A DNA stretch of 64,000 nucleotides from Pararhizobium sp. IMCC3301 (GCF_030758315.1 NZ_CP132336.1:1984001-2048000); one strand, 5' to 3'. Counted from the first letter of the stretch, positions 1-9,137 are shown. The notes: generated from the letters alone by a model not told the origin. A program made the numbers and translations.

Positions 1-690
1 GACAAACACATTGGCCGGACTTGCATATAATTCACGCGGCGTGCCGACCTGCTCGATACGCCCGTCGCGCAGCACCACAATGCGGTCAGCCAGGGTCATC
101 GCCTCGATCTGGTCATGGGTGACATAGATCATGGTGTTTGACAGGCGGTTATGCAGCGACGCGATTTCCGCCCGCATATGCACCCGCAATTCCGCATCCA
201 GATTGGACAGCGGCTCGTCAAACAGGAACACCTGCGGATGTCCGACAATGGCCCGGCCAATGGCGACGCGCTGGCGTTGTCCGCCGGACAATTCGCGCGG
301 ATAACGCTGCATCAGCGCATCCAGTTTCAGTGTGGCCGCTGCCTCGTCGACGCGCTGGCGCATTTCGTCAGGTTTCACTTTCCGCACCTTCAGGCCGAAC
401 CCCATATTATCCCGCACGGTGAGGTGGGGATAAAGCGCATAGGACTGGAACACCATTGCCACGCCGCGCTTGGATGCTGGCACGTCGTTCATGGTGCGCC
501 CGTCAATCACCAGTTCCCCGGAGGTGATGTCTTCCAGTCCGGCAATCATGCGCAGAAGTGTGGATTTGCCGCAGCCTGACGGGCCGACAAACACGATGAA
601 TTCACCATCCTCGATCGTCAGATCAACATCACGGATGACCTCGACGGGACCGAAGGATTTTTTCAGGTTTTTCAGGGCAAGACTGGTCAT
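1..690 (-). CDS. Sugar ABC transporter ATP-binding protein (MalK/UgpC-like), partial
   Basis: Cytoplasmic ATPase energising the importer encoded just upstream in the same leftward operon. The reading frame is open to the left edge, so the C-terminal TOBE/regulatory part is missing and only about 230 residues are seen. Visible motifs in order: Walker [10 protein letters not shown] near residue 36, Q-loop [10 protein letters not shown], signature LSGGQRQR, Walker [12 protein letters not shown] and H-loop [10 protein letters not shown]. The start is the ATG at 690 ([11 protein letters not shown]). The permease gene ends 34 bases upstream, so the four transport genes are probably one transcript. 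Family assignment (CUT1, MalK/UgpC type) is firm. The substrate is not readable from this subunit. Confidence 0.93.
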   Translation of the reverse strand, partial: MTSLALKNLKKSFGPVEVIRDVDLTIEDGEFIVFVGPSGCGKSTLLRMIAGLEDITSGELVIDGRTMNDVPASKRGVAMVFQSYALYPHLTVRDNMGFGLKVRKVKPDEMRQRVDEAAATLKLDALMQRYPRELSGGQRQRVAIGRAIVGHPQVFLFDEPLSNLDAELRVHMRAEIASLHNRLSNTMIYVTHDQIEAMTLADRIVVLRDGRIEQVGTPRELYASPANVFV

Positions 691-724
691 GTGCTGGTAT
701 CCGGCTGTCTGTCGGTTGAAAGGA

Positions 725-1573
725 TCATCCTTTGACCCCCGACATGGCAAAACTTTCGATGATCTGGCGCTGGGCGATCAGATAGACCCCCAGTATCGGA
801 ACCACTGCCAGGCTGGTGGCGGCAAGTTGCAGATGCCACAGCGGCAAACCATAGGCGTCGGTGAAATTGGACAGCGCCAGAGGCAGGGTGAATTTTTCCA
901 GGCTCGACAGGAACACCAGCGGCTCCAGAAACAGGTTCCAGGAATGCAGGAATGTGATGATCGCGACCGCCGCCAGTGCGGGACGGGACATCGGAATGGC
1001 GATTTTCCACCAGATGCCGATCCGCGACAGACCGTCCATCTTGCCAGCCTCTTCAAGCTCTTTCGGCAGGGCGACAAAATACTGCCGCATCAGAAAGGTC
1101 GCCATCACACCATGAGCACCGAACACCGGCAGCAGCACCAGCGGGACATGGGTATCCATCAACCCCATCCAGCGGATCAGGAAGAAATTGGGAATGATCG
1201 TGACCTCTTCCGGCACCATCAGCGCGGAAATCAGAAACAGCATCAGCAGGCCGGCACCGGCAAAGCGCAAGCGTGCCAGCGCATAGCCCGCCAGAGACGA
1301 GATCACCAGTGTCAGCAGCGTGACGCAGCCGGAAATATACAGTGAATTGAAATATTGCCGGGCAAAGGGCTGATGATCGAACACATCGAGAAAGTTCTGC
1401 CAGCGCCACACTGCAGGGAACAGTGAGGGCTGGCCGAAAATTTCTGCCGCGTTCTTAAAGCCCGATGAAACCATCCACAGAAACGGAAATACAAAGGGCA
1501 CAGCGACGACCAGCAGCGACACCGTCCAGAGCACGCGCTTGATACGATCCATCTGGGGTTGCGAAAGGTTCAT
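725..1573 (-). CDS. Carbohydrate ABC transporter permease, MalG/UgpE type
   Basis: Inner-membrane permease subunit of 282 residues, the usual size of MalG/UgpE proteins. It starts [15 protein letters not shown], has about six hydrophobic segments, and carries the EAA loop near residue 190 ([18 protein letters not shown]) that contacts the ATPase. Its ATG overlaps the stop of the preceding permease gene by four bases (ATGA), indicating translational coupling. With the partner permease, the binding protein and the ATPase it forms a CUT1-type importer for a sugar or sugar derivative. The precise ligand is unknown; the neighbouring enolase-type dehydratase and SDR suggest a sugar acid or related polyol. 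Confidence 0.92.
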   Translation of the reverse strand: MNLSQPQMDRIKRVLWTVSLLVVAVPFVFPFLWMVSSGFKNAAEIFGQPSLFPAVWRWQNFLDVFDHQPFARQYFNSLYISGCVTLLTLVISSLAGYALARLRFAGAGLLMLFLISALMVPEEVTIIPNFFLIRWMGLMDTHVPLVLLPVFGAHGVMATFLMRQYFVALPKELEEAGKMDGLSRIGIWWKIAIPMSRPALAAVAIITFLHSWNLFLEPLVFLSSLEKFTLPLALSNFTDAYGLPLWHLQLAATSLAVVPILGVYLIAQRQIIESFAMSGVKG

Positions 1574-2499
1574 CCTGACCCTTTCTGGCGCAGCATCAAC
1601 TGCACTATGGTCAGCGAAAGCACGATCACGAACATGATGATGGCAAGCGCAGAGGCGTAACCCACATTGAAGAATTCAAAGCCTTGCTGGTAAATGTAAT
1701 AGGCCAGCACCAGAGTGCCGTTTTCCGGCCCCCCGCCGGTCATCAGATAGATATGGTCGAACACCTTGAAGGACCCGATGGTGGTAATGACCATGATGAT
1801 CAGCGTGGTCGGCGCCAGCAGCGGCCAGATCACCATCCGGAAAATTTGCCAGCGCGAGGCGCCTTCCAGCCTTGCGGCCTGTTCATAATCGCGCGGGATC
1901 GCCTGCAGCGCGGCTATATAGAGGATCATGTTGAGCCCGACCATTTTGATGACACGGGTAACGATCACCGCAAGCATCGCCCAGTCCGGTTCGCGCAGCC
2001 AGTTGGGGCCATCAATGCCGATCACCGCAAGCATCTGGTTGACGGCACCCGCCTCGCCCTGAAGCAGAAATTTCCAGACAATCGCCCAGGCGACAGCCGA
2101 AGTGATGACCGGCGCGAAAAAGATCGTGCGGAAAAACACCACGCCGAAAAACGGCCGCGACAGCGCTAGCGCAAGGGTCAGAGCCAAAGCCATGTTGAGA
2201 GGCACGAGCCCGAGGGCAAACACCGCTGAATTACGCACCACGTGCCAGAAATTCGGATTCTGCGTCAGCGCATCGTTGAAATTTTCAAGCCCGACAAAAG
2301 TCGAGCGCTGGCTCAGCAGGTTCCACTCCGTCAGACTGAAAAAACCGACCGCAACAAGCGGCCCCAGAAAGAAAATCAGAAATCCGATCAGGGTGGGACT
2401 GACAAACAGCCAGGCTTCCAGCGTCTCCTGTCGGCGCAGTGTCAACCATGGCGCGCGTTGGCCGCGCGCCATGGCTGCTGTCTGTTTGCTCGGTGTCAT
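1570..2499 (-). CDS. Carbohydrate ABC transporter permease, MalF/UgpA type
   Basis: First permease subunit of the importer, 309 residues. A cytoplasmic N-terminus rich in basic residues is followed by six predicted membrane helices, starting with LFVSPTLIGFLIFFLGP. An EAA-type loop lies near residue 210 (DYEQAARLEGASRWQIFRMV). The ATG at 2499 follows a G-rich stretch (GGGATCGGGG) acting as a plausible ribosome binding site. The gene begins 27 bases after the binding-protein gene and overlaps the next permease by ATGA. Known UgpA/MalF relatives pair with a MalG-type partner, which is what follows here. Substrate unknown. Confidence 0.92.
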   Translation of the reverse strand: MTPSKQTAAMARGQRAPWLTLRRQETLEAWLFVSPTLIGFLIFFLGPLVAVGFFSLTEWNLLSQRSTFVGLENFNDALTQNPNFWHVVRNSAVFALGLVPLNMALALTLALALSRPFFGVVFFRTIFFAPVITSAVAWAIVWKFLLQGEAGAVNQMLAVIGIDGPNWLREPDWAMLAVIVTRVIKMVGLNMILYIAALQAIPRDYEQAARLEGASRWQIFRMVIWPLLAPTTLIIMVITTIGSFKVFDHIYLMTGGGPENGTLVLAYYIYQQGFEFFNVGYASALAIIMFVIVLSLTIVQLMLRQKGSG

Positions 2500-2526
2500 T
2501 GCCCCGATCCCACCGCGCGTTCCAGC

Positions 2527-3777
2527 CTAGAGCTCGGACTGAATTGCGGCGCAAACCGCCTTCAAAGCGTCTTCGACATTGGCATCTTCTTTCCACAACG
2601 CATCAAAGCGTGGCTTCATGGCAGCTTCGATCTGCGGCGTACGCACATGGCTTGGCAGAACCCGGCCTTCCGAAATCGCAGCCTTGACGTTCGCCATCTG
2701 CTCGCTGGGGATCAGCGCATTGGCATTGATGAACGCTTCACTGTCGAGCACGGACACACGGGCCGGCGGGAAGAACTGCGCCATCACGGCGACATTTTCC
2801 GCATTGGTCATATGGACGATAAACTCTTTCGCCAGTTGCGCATTCTTGCTCTGGGAAAACACCACCAGACCCGCCTGACCGATGACGGGCGATGCGCCTG
2901 CCGGACCGGTTGGCAAAGGTGCAATACCCCAGTTGAAACCAGCATCCGGCATTTTTGAGGCCCGGGAAATCTGGTTGATGGTCATCGCAGAGCTTCCTGA
3001 GAAGAAATCGCCCTGTTCGCCCGGTGGCACAATCGAGCGGTCCTTGAACACCATCTCATGCAATTGGGTCACAGCGGCGACGGCTTCAGGATTGTCAAAG
3101 CCGCATTCGCCAGCGTCAAAGGCGTTGCCGCCATAAACCCGGATCGGCGGCATGATGGCGTGCATGATACGGCTGTCGTAACCCTGACCATCCTTGAATT
3201 CAAAACCCCACTTGCCGTCATTTGCCTGGGTCAGCGCGGCCGAGACTTCACGGAACTTGTCCATGTCCCACTCGCCCTTATTGGCCAGTGTCAGCGGATC
3301 TTCCAATCCGGCCGCATCGAACATGTCCTTGTTGTAAAACATCATGAAGGGCGAGGTTGAGAAAGGCACGCCGTAAATGGCTTCGCCTTGCTTCCACAAT
3401 TCCATGGCAGGCGCGGAAAAATCCGCCAGATCATAGCCATCGGCATTTTTCAGCACGTCAGTCAGTTCTTCAAGAACACCGGCCTCAACGAAGGCCGGCA
3501 TGGAGTTTTCGAACATCCAGCCCAGATCCGGCGGCGTTCCGCCAGCCAACTGGAATGTCAGTTTCTGGATATAATCGCCAGCGGGAATGGTCTCAAACTT
3601 GACCGTCACGCCCGGATGGGTTTCCTGAAAACTCGTGCCAATGCTGTTCAGCATATTGAGATGGGCGTCATTGCCCGTCCACACTGTAAAGCGCAGTTCC
3701 TGCGCCACTGCCGGGGACACCAGAAAACTGGCGCCAAGCAACGCTGCTGCGGTGAGTTTAGTTCTGATCATGGTCAT
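2527..3777 (-). CDS. Extracellular sugar-binding protein, UgpB/MalE family
   Basis: Periplasmic solute-binding protein of 416 residues. A Sec signal peptide (MTMIRTKLTAAALLGASFLVSPAVAQ) ends at an AxA-type cleavage site near residue 25. The mature part begins ELRFTVWTGNDAHLNML, typical of family 1 (SBP_bac_1) binding proteins of CUT1 importers. The start at 3777 has a very strong ribosome binding site (AAAGGAGGAG four bases before the ATG). It is the first transport gene after the SDR and precedes the two permeases and ATPase. A 105-base gap separates it from the SDR gene and could hold an internal promoter. Ligand cannot be predicted beyond carbohydrate-like. Confidence 0.93.
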   Translation of the reverse strand: MTMIRTKLTAAALLGASFLVSPAVAQELRFTVWTGNDAHLNMLNSIGTSFQETHPGVTVKFETIPAGDYIQKLTFQLAGGTPPDLGWMFENSMPAFVEAGVLEELTDVLKNADGYDLADFSAPAMELWKQGEAIYGVPFSTSPFMMFYNKDMFDAAGLEDPLTLANKGEWDMDKFREVSAALTQANDGKWGFEFKDGQGYDSRIMHAIMPPIRVYGGNAFDAGECGFDNPEAVAAVTQLHEMVFKDRSIVPPGEQGDFFSGSSAMTINQISRASKMPDAGFNWGIAPLPTGPAGASPVIGQAGLVVFSQSKNAQLAKEFIVHMTNAENVAVMAQFFPPARVSVLDSEAFINANALIPSEQMANVKAAISEGRVLPSHVRTPQIEAAMKPRFDALWKEDANVEDALKAVCAAIQSEL

Positions 3778-3882
3778 TATACTCCTCCTTTAAGTGATGT
3801 CTGTCCGGACCGGATGCACAAATGAACGCTCCGAAACCAGGTTCGGTTGAAGATGAAAATAAGGGGTCACCCGGAGACCGTG

Positions 3883-4668
3883 TCATCTGCCGGACTCCGG
3901 CAGATTTCCGGGTGCATCGCCGATGCCCCAGCCGCCATCGACGGGAATATCCGCGCCGGTAATATAGGCGGCCGCCTCACTGCACAGCATCGACACCGGC
4001 GCAACGCAGTCCGCAGGACGGCCGGGTCGGCCCATGGGAATCTTGGCGGCGACCACCTGGCGAAATGTTGCATCGGCATAAAGATCCGCCATCCGCTCGG
4101 TTTCAATTGCGCCGGGGGAAACCACATTCATGGTGACGCCACCCGGTGCCACATCCCGGGCGATGGCGCGCAAGGCTGTCAATTGTGCCGACTTCAGGGC
4201 TGCATATACAACCGTTTCGGCGCGCGGCCTGGTGGCCAGAATGCTGCCGATGGCGATGACGCGGCCCCAGTTGCGCTCAACCATGGGAGGCACCAGATGG
4301 CTGATCAGCAACAGCAGGGAGGTGAAATTTGCTGCCACATGGGCGTTGATCGCAGCAGCGTCGATATTCTGCCAGGGGCGTCTTTCCTCAATCGCTGCGT
4401 TGGCGATCAGAATGTCCACCGGGCCGGTTTCCAGCACAGCTTGCGCCAGATCAGACACGGCCTGATGGTGCAGAAAATCAGCCTCAAGCACCGGGCAGGT
4501 ATCAAACAGATGCGCAATATCATCGCTGGGCCGTGCACTGCCATGGCAATGCAGCACCAGATCGGCCCCGTCGGCCGCCAGCGCGCTGGCAATTGCATAG
4601 CCAATACCCGAATTGGCACCGGTCACGAAGGCACGTTTCCCAGAAAGAGGGCCTGTCCGATCAGCCAT
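3883..4668 (-). CDS. SDR family NAD(P)-dependent oxidoreductase
   Basis: Classical short-chain dehydrogenase of 261 residues, cytoplasmic. The Rossmann motif TGANSGIG lies near residue 16, the conserved NAxI element appears as IANAAIEER near residue 110, a serine stands in IAIGSILAT, and the catalytic YxxxK is YAALK near residue 155. The C-terminal ITGADIPVDGGWG is typical of FabG-like members. Its ATG overlaps the end of the GntR gene by eight bases, so regulator and enzyme are translationally coupled. In context it probably oxidises or reduces a hydroxyl of the imported sugar or of the product of the divergent enolase-type enzyme. Exact substrate unknown. Confidence 0.9.
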   Translation of the reverse strand: MADRTGPLSGKRAFVTGANSGIGYAIASALAADGADLVLHCHGSARPSDDIAHLFDTCPVLEADFLHHQAVSDLAQAVLETGPVDILIANAAIEERRPWQNIDAAAINAHVAANFTSLLLLISHLVPPMVERNWGRVIAIGSILATRPRAETVVYAALKSAQLTALRAIARDVAPGGVTMNVVSPGAIETERMADLYADATFRQVVAAKIPMGRPGRPADCVAPVSMLCSEAAAYITGADIPVDGGWGIGDAPGNLPESGR

Positions 4669-5401
4669 TGGCTACCTCGAAGGAAGCAATATTGGCGGCA
4701 TCATAATGTTCGGCCAGAGCCTTCTGGGCGGCGCTCTCATCGCCGGCTGAAATGGCATCGTAAATCGCCTGATGCCGCAGAACGGTGGCCTTCCAATCCG
4801 CAGTGGTGCGGTTGCTGCGCCGGGAAAACAACTCGGACACTTCGCGCTGCACCGAGCGCATGCCCTCGACCTGGATCCGGATCATGGTGTTGCCGGTGGC
4901 CAGCGCCATGCCGTGATGAAAGTCGATATCCGCTTCGGTGAAATCTTCAGGCTGACCAATCGAGGTCCTCATTTTCTCAACTGCTTTCTGCATTACTGTC
5001 AGGCCGTTTTTGGCCCTGCGCCGGGCCGCGAGGCCGGCAATGCCTGACTCCAGAACCAGCCGCATTTCATTGGCTTCCTGCAGGCGTTTCAGGCTGGAGC
5101 GCACCGCATAGCCGTAAATCCGGTCCAGCGGCTCCCCGGTCATCGCCTTGGCGCGCGCCACCTTGCCCTGTTGGGTATGGATCAGTCCGGCTCCGGCCAG
5201 AAGTCGCAGCGCCTCGCGGGCAATCGGTTTGCTGACTTCAAATTGGCGCGCAATCTCGCCTTCGGACGGCAGCGCATCGCCCGGCGCAATGCGCCCGTCA
5301 AACAGAGCGGCCGCGATTTCGTCGGACACTGTGTCGGCCAGACGCAGCGGCGCTGCGCGCTGCGTATTGAAGGTCAGATTGTCTGTAGTGGCTTTCGCCA
5401 T
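4661..5401 (-). CDS. GntR/FadR-type transcriptional regulator with FCD domain
   Basis: DNA-binding regulator of about 246 residues. The N-terminal winged helix contains LPSEGEIARQFEVSKPIARE, the GntR recognition helix. The C-terminal all-helical FCD ligand domain shows the usual acidic and histidine positions (DIDFHHGMALATG, HQAIYDAI). An in-frame upstream extension to 5449 exists, but the ATG at 5401 has GAGGAG five bases before it, so I place the start there. It is the first gene of the leftward operon and faces the enolase-type gene across a 185-base promoter region holding the palindromic half sites at 5445-5478. FadR-group regulators are commonly local repressors released by a pathway metabolite; that role is inferred here. 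Confidence 0.92.
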   Translation of the reverse strand: MAKATTDNLTFNTQRAAPLRLADTVSDEIAAALFDGRIAPGDALPSEGEIARQFEVSKPIAREALRLLAGAGLIHTQQGKVARAKAMTGEPLDRIYGYAVRSSLKRLQEANEMRLVLESGIAGLAARRRAKNGLTVMQKAVEKMRTSIGQPEDFTEADIDFHHGMALATGNTMIRIQVEGMRSVQREVSELFSRRSNRTTADWKATVLRHQAIYDAISAGDESAAQKALAEHYDAANIASFEVANG

Positions 5402-5444
5402 GCCAGCTCCTCGCATTTCAACCGTTTCTAGCACAGCTGCTGCC

Positions 5445-5478
5445 AACATAGCAACTATGTTATTTATTTGCTATGTTG
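5445..5478. promoter_or_regulatory. Putative GntR operator, three half sites
   Basis: A perfect 7-base inverted repeat, AACATAG-caa-CTATGTT, spans 5445-5461. A third copy of the half site CTATGTT follows at 5471-5477. Read differently, CAACATAGCAA (5444-5454) is mirrored exactly by TTGCTATGTTG (5468-5478). The element lies in the divergent promoter region between the GntR gene (start 5401) and the enolase-type gene (start 5587), the expected place for autoregulation and pathway control. Binding by this regulator is inferred from position and symmetry. Confidence 0.75.
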
Positions 5479-5586
5479 AGTTGTTTGCGTTAAAACCGGC
5501 CAATCCAGATGGAGTTACAGATCAATGAGACAGCTTTTCCACCAATCCGCAGCCATTGAAATTCGTGCGGAAAAAGGGATCTGCCA

Positions 5587-6750
5587 ATGAACGCGCCTGA
5601 CATCACACCTCAGGGAATAGGCCTGATTGCACCGGATATCACCATCACCGATGTGATCGCCCATCCATTGACGCAAAAACTTCCCAAATCCACGGTGACC
5701 TCCTGGGGCACCTATGAACATGTCTCGATTGTTCTGGTGGAAATTCGCACCGATGCCGGGATTTCAGGCATCGGCGAAACTCTGGCGCGGTTTGCCCCCA
5801 AAGCCTATGCCGAACTGATCAACACCACGCTTAAGCCGCGTCTCGTCGGGCAGCCGGCGCATCAGATCAGTGCGCACTGGCAGTCCATGCGCCGGGCGCT
5901 GTCCGGCCGCAGCGGCGGCATGCTGTTTGAAGCCATAGCCGGCGTCGATATTGCGCTTTGGGACATTCTTGGCAAGGCCGCCAACATGCCGTTGTGGAAG
6001 CTGCTCGGCGGCGAAGGCCGAACCTCCATTCCGGTCTATGCCGCTTCGATCAACTGGGTGGACGACGCCCAGGCCGACGCAGAACTAGATGCCTATCTGG
6101 AAGCCGGGTTTCCCCGCATCAAAGTCAAGACCGCCAGTCCGGTCGGCGAATCCTGCCGCCGGATCGAAAGGCTGCGCCGCAGGGCTGGCGATGCGATTGA
6201 ACTGTGTATCGATTCCAATTGGGCTTATGAGCTGGACGAAGCTGTTGAAGTGGCCAGAGCCCTGGAAGCTAATGGCTATTTCTGGTTTGAAGAGCCGCTT
6301 AAACCGGAAGATGAAGCCGGCTATGAGGAATTGCGCCAGCGCTGCACTGTTCCTCTGGCAGCAGGCGAAAGCAATTTCACCGTCGATCAGGCACGGCGTT
6401 TGGTGCAAAACCGCACATTGTCAGTGCTGCAGCCCGATATTGCGCGCTCCGGCGGCGTCACTGAAACGCGGCGCATGGCAGATTTCGCCCATGCCTGTGA
6501 TGTTGGCTATGCCCCCCATATCGGCATGTCTGGGATTGTCTGTGAAACCGCCAGCATTCATGTCGCATCCGCCATGCCGAACCTGCGGATGATGGAATGT
6601 CACAGCGATCTCAGCCCCTTCAAGACCGAACTTGCCGATCTGGCATCCGCCAGCATGCGCCAGAAAGACGGTCAGCTGAGTGTGCCAACCGGCCCCGGCC
6701 TCGGCCTTGAGATCAATTGGGACGTGGTCGAACGATTGCGGACCCCCTAG
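5587..6750 (+). CDS. Mandelate racemase/muconate lactonizing enzyme family protein (enolase superfamily)
   Basis: Cytoplasmic enolase-superfamily enzyme of 387 residues, full length. The N-terminal capping domain is followed by the barrel with KVK in RIKVKTASPVG near residue 180 (KxK base), metal ligands in IDSNWAY, FEEPLKPED and AAGESNFT, and a C-terminal PHIGMSG histidine. This pattern fits the mandelate racemase subgroup, which includes many acid-sugar dehydratases. The ATG at 5587 has AAGGGA upstream. Together with the SDR and the sugar importer it probably dehydrates or epimerises a sugar acid or lactone-derived substrate. A racemase role is an alternative; exact specificity is not readable. 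Confidence 0.9.
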   Translation: MNAPDITPQGIGLIAPDITITDVIAHPLTQKLPKSTVTSWGTYEHVSIVLVEIRTDAGISGIGETLARFAPKAYAELINTTLKPRLVGQPAHQISAHWQSMRRALSGRSGGMLFEAIAGVDIALWDILGKAANMPLWKLLGGEGRTSIPVYAASINWVDDAQADAELDAYLEAGFPRIKVKTASPVGESCRRIERLRRRAGDAIELCIDSNWAYELDEAVEVARALEANGYFWFEEPLKPEDEAGYEELRQRCTVPLAAGESNFTVDQARRLVQNRTLSVLQPDIARSGGVTETRRMADFAHACDVGYAPHIGMSGIVCETASIHVASAMPNLRMMECHSDLSPFKTELADLASASMRQKDGQLSVPTGPGLGLEINWDVVERLRTP

Positions 6751-6779
6751 TGAATTGCGCTGAAAAGGAGACGAGCCAG

Positions 6780-7688
6780 GTGATACAGGAATCCGCCGGA
6801 CAGGAGCTGGAAACCACATTGCTGCGCGCCTTGCGCCTGAGTGACCCGGCAATGAGCCGGTTCGATCCGCTGCGCCGCATCATCAGTTTCGACACCTTTG
6901 CAAACGGCTATTCCGGCTGGTCTCAACTGGTCGGCAATTACGAGGACAGCCTCGACACCATGCTGCCCGGCTACGCTCAGCACACCAGCCCGATGCTGTC
7001 GACGCTGTCCCATTGGGATGCCGGCTCGCATGGCGCTGCAACCAGTTCCTATGCGCTGAAAATTGCCACCCGCCCGGTCGTCGGAGCGCAGAATGTCGCC
7101 ATCAAGCGCCATACGTTCCGCAAACGCGGCCCGATCCGTTTCGAGCTTTATTTCACCTTCAAACCGGAAGCGACAGAATTGCAATTGAGCGAAACCGACG
7201 TCCGCTCGGTCGGTTTTCTGTTTGATTTGCAGGGTGGAGATCAGGACAAAACCAACGCCGAACGAGTGATGCCACATATACGCTTTCTCAATGCCGAAAA
7301 CGGCCAGCACGCGCAAAAATGGCAGTTCAAGCCGCGCACCACTGACTTCACGCCGATTGGCGATGGCACCAAAACCGCAAGTCATTATCATCTGCAACCG
7401 GAAGGCTGGCTTGATTTGCCCGGCGGCGCGCAGAACCTGTGTTACAATGAAATACCCACCAAGGTGAACTGGACCTATCTGCGGTTTGATTTTGATCTTG
7501 AGGACATGAAGGCCCTGTCCTTCCAATGCAATGACCGCAATTTTGACCTTTCGGAATTTGAATCCATTCGCATCCCGGCAATGAAAAATCTGTGGTGCAT
7601 GCTGAACTTTGCCCTGTTCGCCGAAACCGATGTGGCCAAACGCGCTTTCCTCTATGTCGATTCAGTCTGTATTTCGGGGGATTTCTGA
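6780..7688 (+). CDS. Uncharacterised protein in sugar-catabolic operon (possibly DUF6772)
   Basis: A 302-residue protein without signal peptide or membrane helix. I prefer the GTG at 6780 because AAAAGGAG lies about nine bases before it; a longer frame from 6717 would overlap the enolase gene. The body begins near MSRFDPLRRIISFDTF and contains conserved-looking stretches such as DTMLPGYAQHTSP, LSHWDAGSHG, GAQNVAIKRHTF and RVMPHIRFLN. Alternating hydrophobic strands and many aromatic residues suggest a beta-rich (jelly-roll or concanavalin-like) fold. I recall a Pfam family (DUF6772) of similar proteins in rhizobial loci but cannot confirm it. It is followed by an ATGA-overlapping small gene, so the two are coupled. 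No catalytic motif is recognised. Confidence 0.8.
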   Translation: MIQESAGQELETTLLRALRLSDPAMSRFDPLRRIISFDTFANGYSGWSQLVGNYEDSLDTMLPGYAQHTSPMLSTLSHWDAGSHGAATSSYALKIATRPVVGAQNVAIKRHTFRKRGPIRFELYFTFKPEATELQLSETDVRSVGFLFDLQGGDQDKTNAERVMPHIRFLNAENGQHAQKWQFKPRTTDFTPIGDGTKTASHYHLQPEGWLDLPGGAQNLCYNEIPTKVNWTYLRFDFDLEDMKALSFQCNDRNFDLSEFESIRIPAMKNLWCMLNFALFAETDVAKRAFLYVDSVCISGDF

Positions 7689-8023
7689 TGCTTCCTGAGA
7701 GCCACACAGCGATTGTTGCCCGCAATGAGCGGTGGACCGCCGATGCCGCCACGCAACCGTATGAGTGCGGCTGGGCCCGCGAGGCGGTGTTCTTCATCCG
7801 TGCGCTGAAGCCCTCCGCCGGACCCCAGCCGACAGGCATTGTCGAGATTTCAGCGGACGGCATGCACTGGATTGCGGAAGGCACCAGTTTCGCCATGCCG
7901 CAACACACAGATGACATTGCCGTTGCCCGCCTGTCGCAATTCGGCAACTGGTTGCGCGTACGCGCCAGGTTTGAAGACGGCGCGTCCAGCACCGTTCTGG
8001 TGACATTACACCTCAAAGCTTGA
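7688..8023 (+). CDS. Small uncharacterised protein coupled to 6780-7688
   Basis: A 111-residue protein whose ATG overlaps the stop of the preceding gene (ATGA), so it is almost certainly translated from the same message. No signal peptide or membrane segment is seen. The sequence VEISADGMHWIAEG, followed by WLRVRARFEDG, resembles the repeated beta strands of small immunoglobulin- or discoidin-like modules, but I cannot assign a family. It closes the rightward enolase operon and ends 14 bases before the convergent ATPase gene. A structural or carbohydrate-recognition partner of the larger unknown protein is a guess from coupling alone. Confidence 0.75.
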   Translation: MLPESHTAIVARNERWTADAATQPYECGWAREAVFFIRALKPSAGPQPTGIVEISADGMHWIAEGTSFAMPQHTDDIAVARLSQFGNWLRVRARFEDGASSTVLVTLHLKA

Positions 8024-8037
8024 AAATACCGGCTGCC

Positions 8038-9117
8038 TCAGCTCTTCGGCAAAAGCACCGGGCCGGACCTGGCGAAGTTCATCGCCACTGACGCGCCGGT
8101 TTCGAATATCGAACTGACATTGCCGGACACTGCAAACAGAGTGCCGAAGCTGGTTTCCACCGTATATTCCATATGGCTGCCAACATAGGTTGCCTTGGTA
8201 ATCGTCGCTTCGATAGCGTTTTCCAAAGCTTCGTCCGTCAGCTCCACCCGGCTTGGCCGCACCGCCAGAGTTCCTGGACCCGGCGCCATGCCACGGGCCG
8301 GTAGCTTGTGCTGGTACGTGCCGACGCTGACGGTTGCCACATCGCCTTCCACGGCCTCGACTGTGCAGGGAACTAGGTTGGCTTCGCCGATAAAGTCGGC
8401 GACAAAGGCATCAATGGGTAATTCATAAAGATCACGCGGGCTGCCCTCCTGGGCAATCTGAGCGTTGCGCATTACCACAATACGGTCCGAGACAGCCAGC
8501 GCCTCTTCCTGATCATGGGTGACATACACCACGGTCAGCCCCAGATTTTGTTGAATTTCGCGGATTTCCTCGCGCACCTGACGGCGCAATTTAGCGTCCA
8601 GATTGGACAGCGGCTCATCAAACAGCAGCACCTGAGGTTCCAGTACCAGAGCGCGCGCGACCGCAACCCGTTGTTGCTGACCACCGGACAACTCCGAGGG
8701 CAGCCGGTCGGCGTAGCCGTTGAGCCCCACCAGATCCAGCCCGGCCAGCGCCCTCTCGCGTGTTTCCACTTTGTTGAAACCGGAGAATTTCAGTCCGTAG
8801 GATACATTTTCCAGCACATTCATATGCGGGAACAGCGCATAGGACTGAAACACCATGGAGACATCCCGGTCGGTCGCCGGCAGTTTGGTGACATCCTGAT
8901 CGCCAATCAGAATTTGGCCCTGTGTTGCCATTTCCAGACCGGCAATCATGCGCAGTGTGGTGGTCTTGCCGCAGCCCGACGGGCCAAGCAGCGTCACCAA
9001 TTGCCCCGGCGCGATTTCCAGCGAAATATCATCAACCGCCAGCACGTCCTTGCCATAGACTTTCTTGACATTCCGAAAGGAAACGGATGCCGCCTTGCTG
9101 CTTTTCGCAATTGTCAT
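8038..9117 (-). CDS. ABC transporter ATP-binding protein (AfuC/FbpC/PotA-like)
   Basis: Full-length ATPase of 359 residues, cytoplasmic. Motifs: Walker A GPSGCGKTTT near residue 44, Q-loop VFQSYALFPH, signature LSGGQQQR, Walker [12 protein letters not shown] and H-loop YVTHDQEEAL. A C-terminal TOBE-like region follows from about residue 260. The start at 9117 has GAGGA eight bases upstream. It is the last gene of a leftward three-gene importer operon with a fused double permease and an AfuA-like binding protein. The family includes ferric-iron, spermidine and sugar-phosphate importers, so the substrate must be taken from the binding protein. Confidence 0.92.
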   Translation of the reverse strand: MTIAKSSKAASVSFRNVKKVYGKDVLAVDDISLEIAPGQLVTLLGPSGCGKTTTLRMIAGLEMATQGQILIGDQDVTKLPATDRDVSMVFQSYALFPHMNVLENVSYGLKFSGFNKVETRERALAGLDLVGLNGYADRLPSELSGGQQQRVAVARALVLEPQVLLFDEPLSNLDAKLRRQVREEIREIQQNLGLTVVYVTHDQEEALAVSDRIVVMRNAQIAQEGSPRDLYELPIDAFVADFIGEANLVPCTVEAVEGDVATVSVGTYQHKLPARGMAPGPGTLAVRPSRVELTDEALENAIEATITKATYVGSHMEYTVETSFGTLFAVSGNVSSIFETGASVAMNFARSGPVLLPKS

Positions 9118-9137
9118 GGGTCGATCCTCATTCCGGT

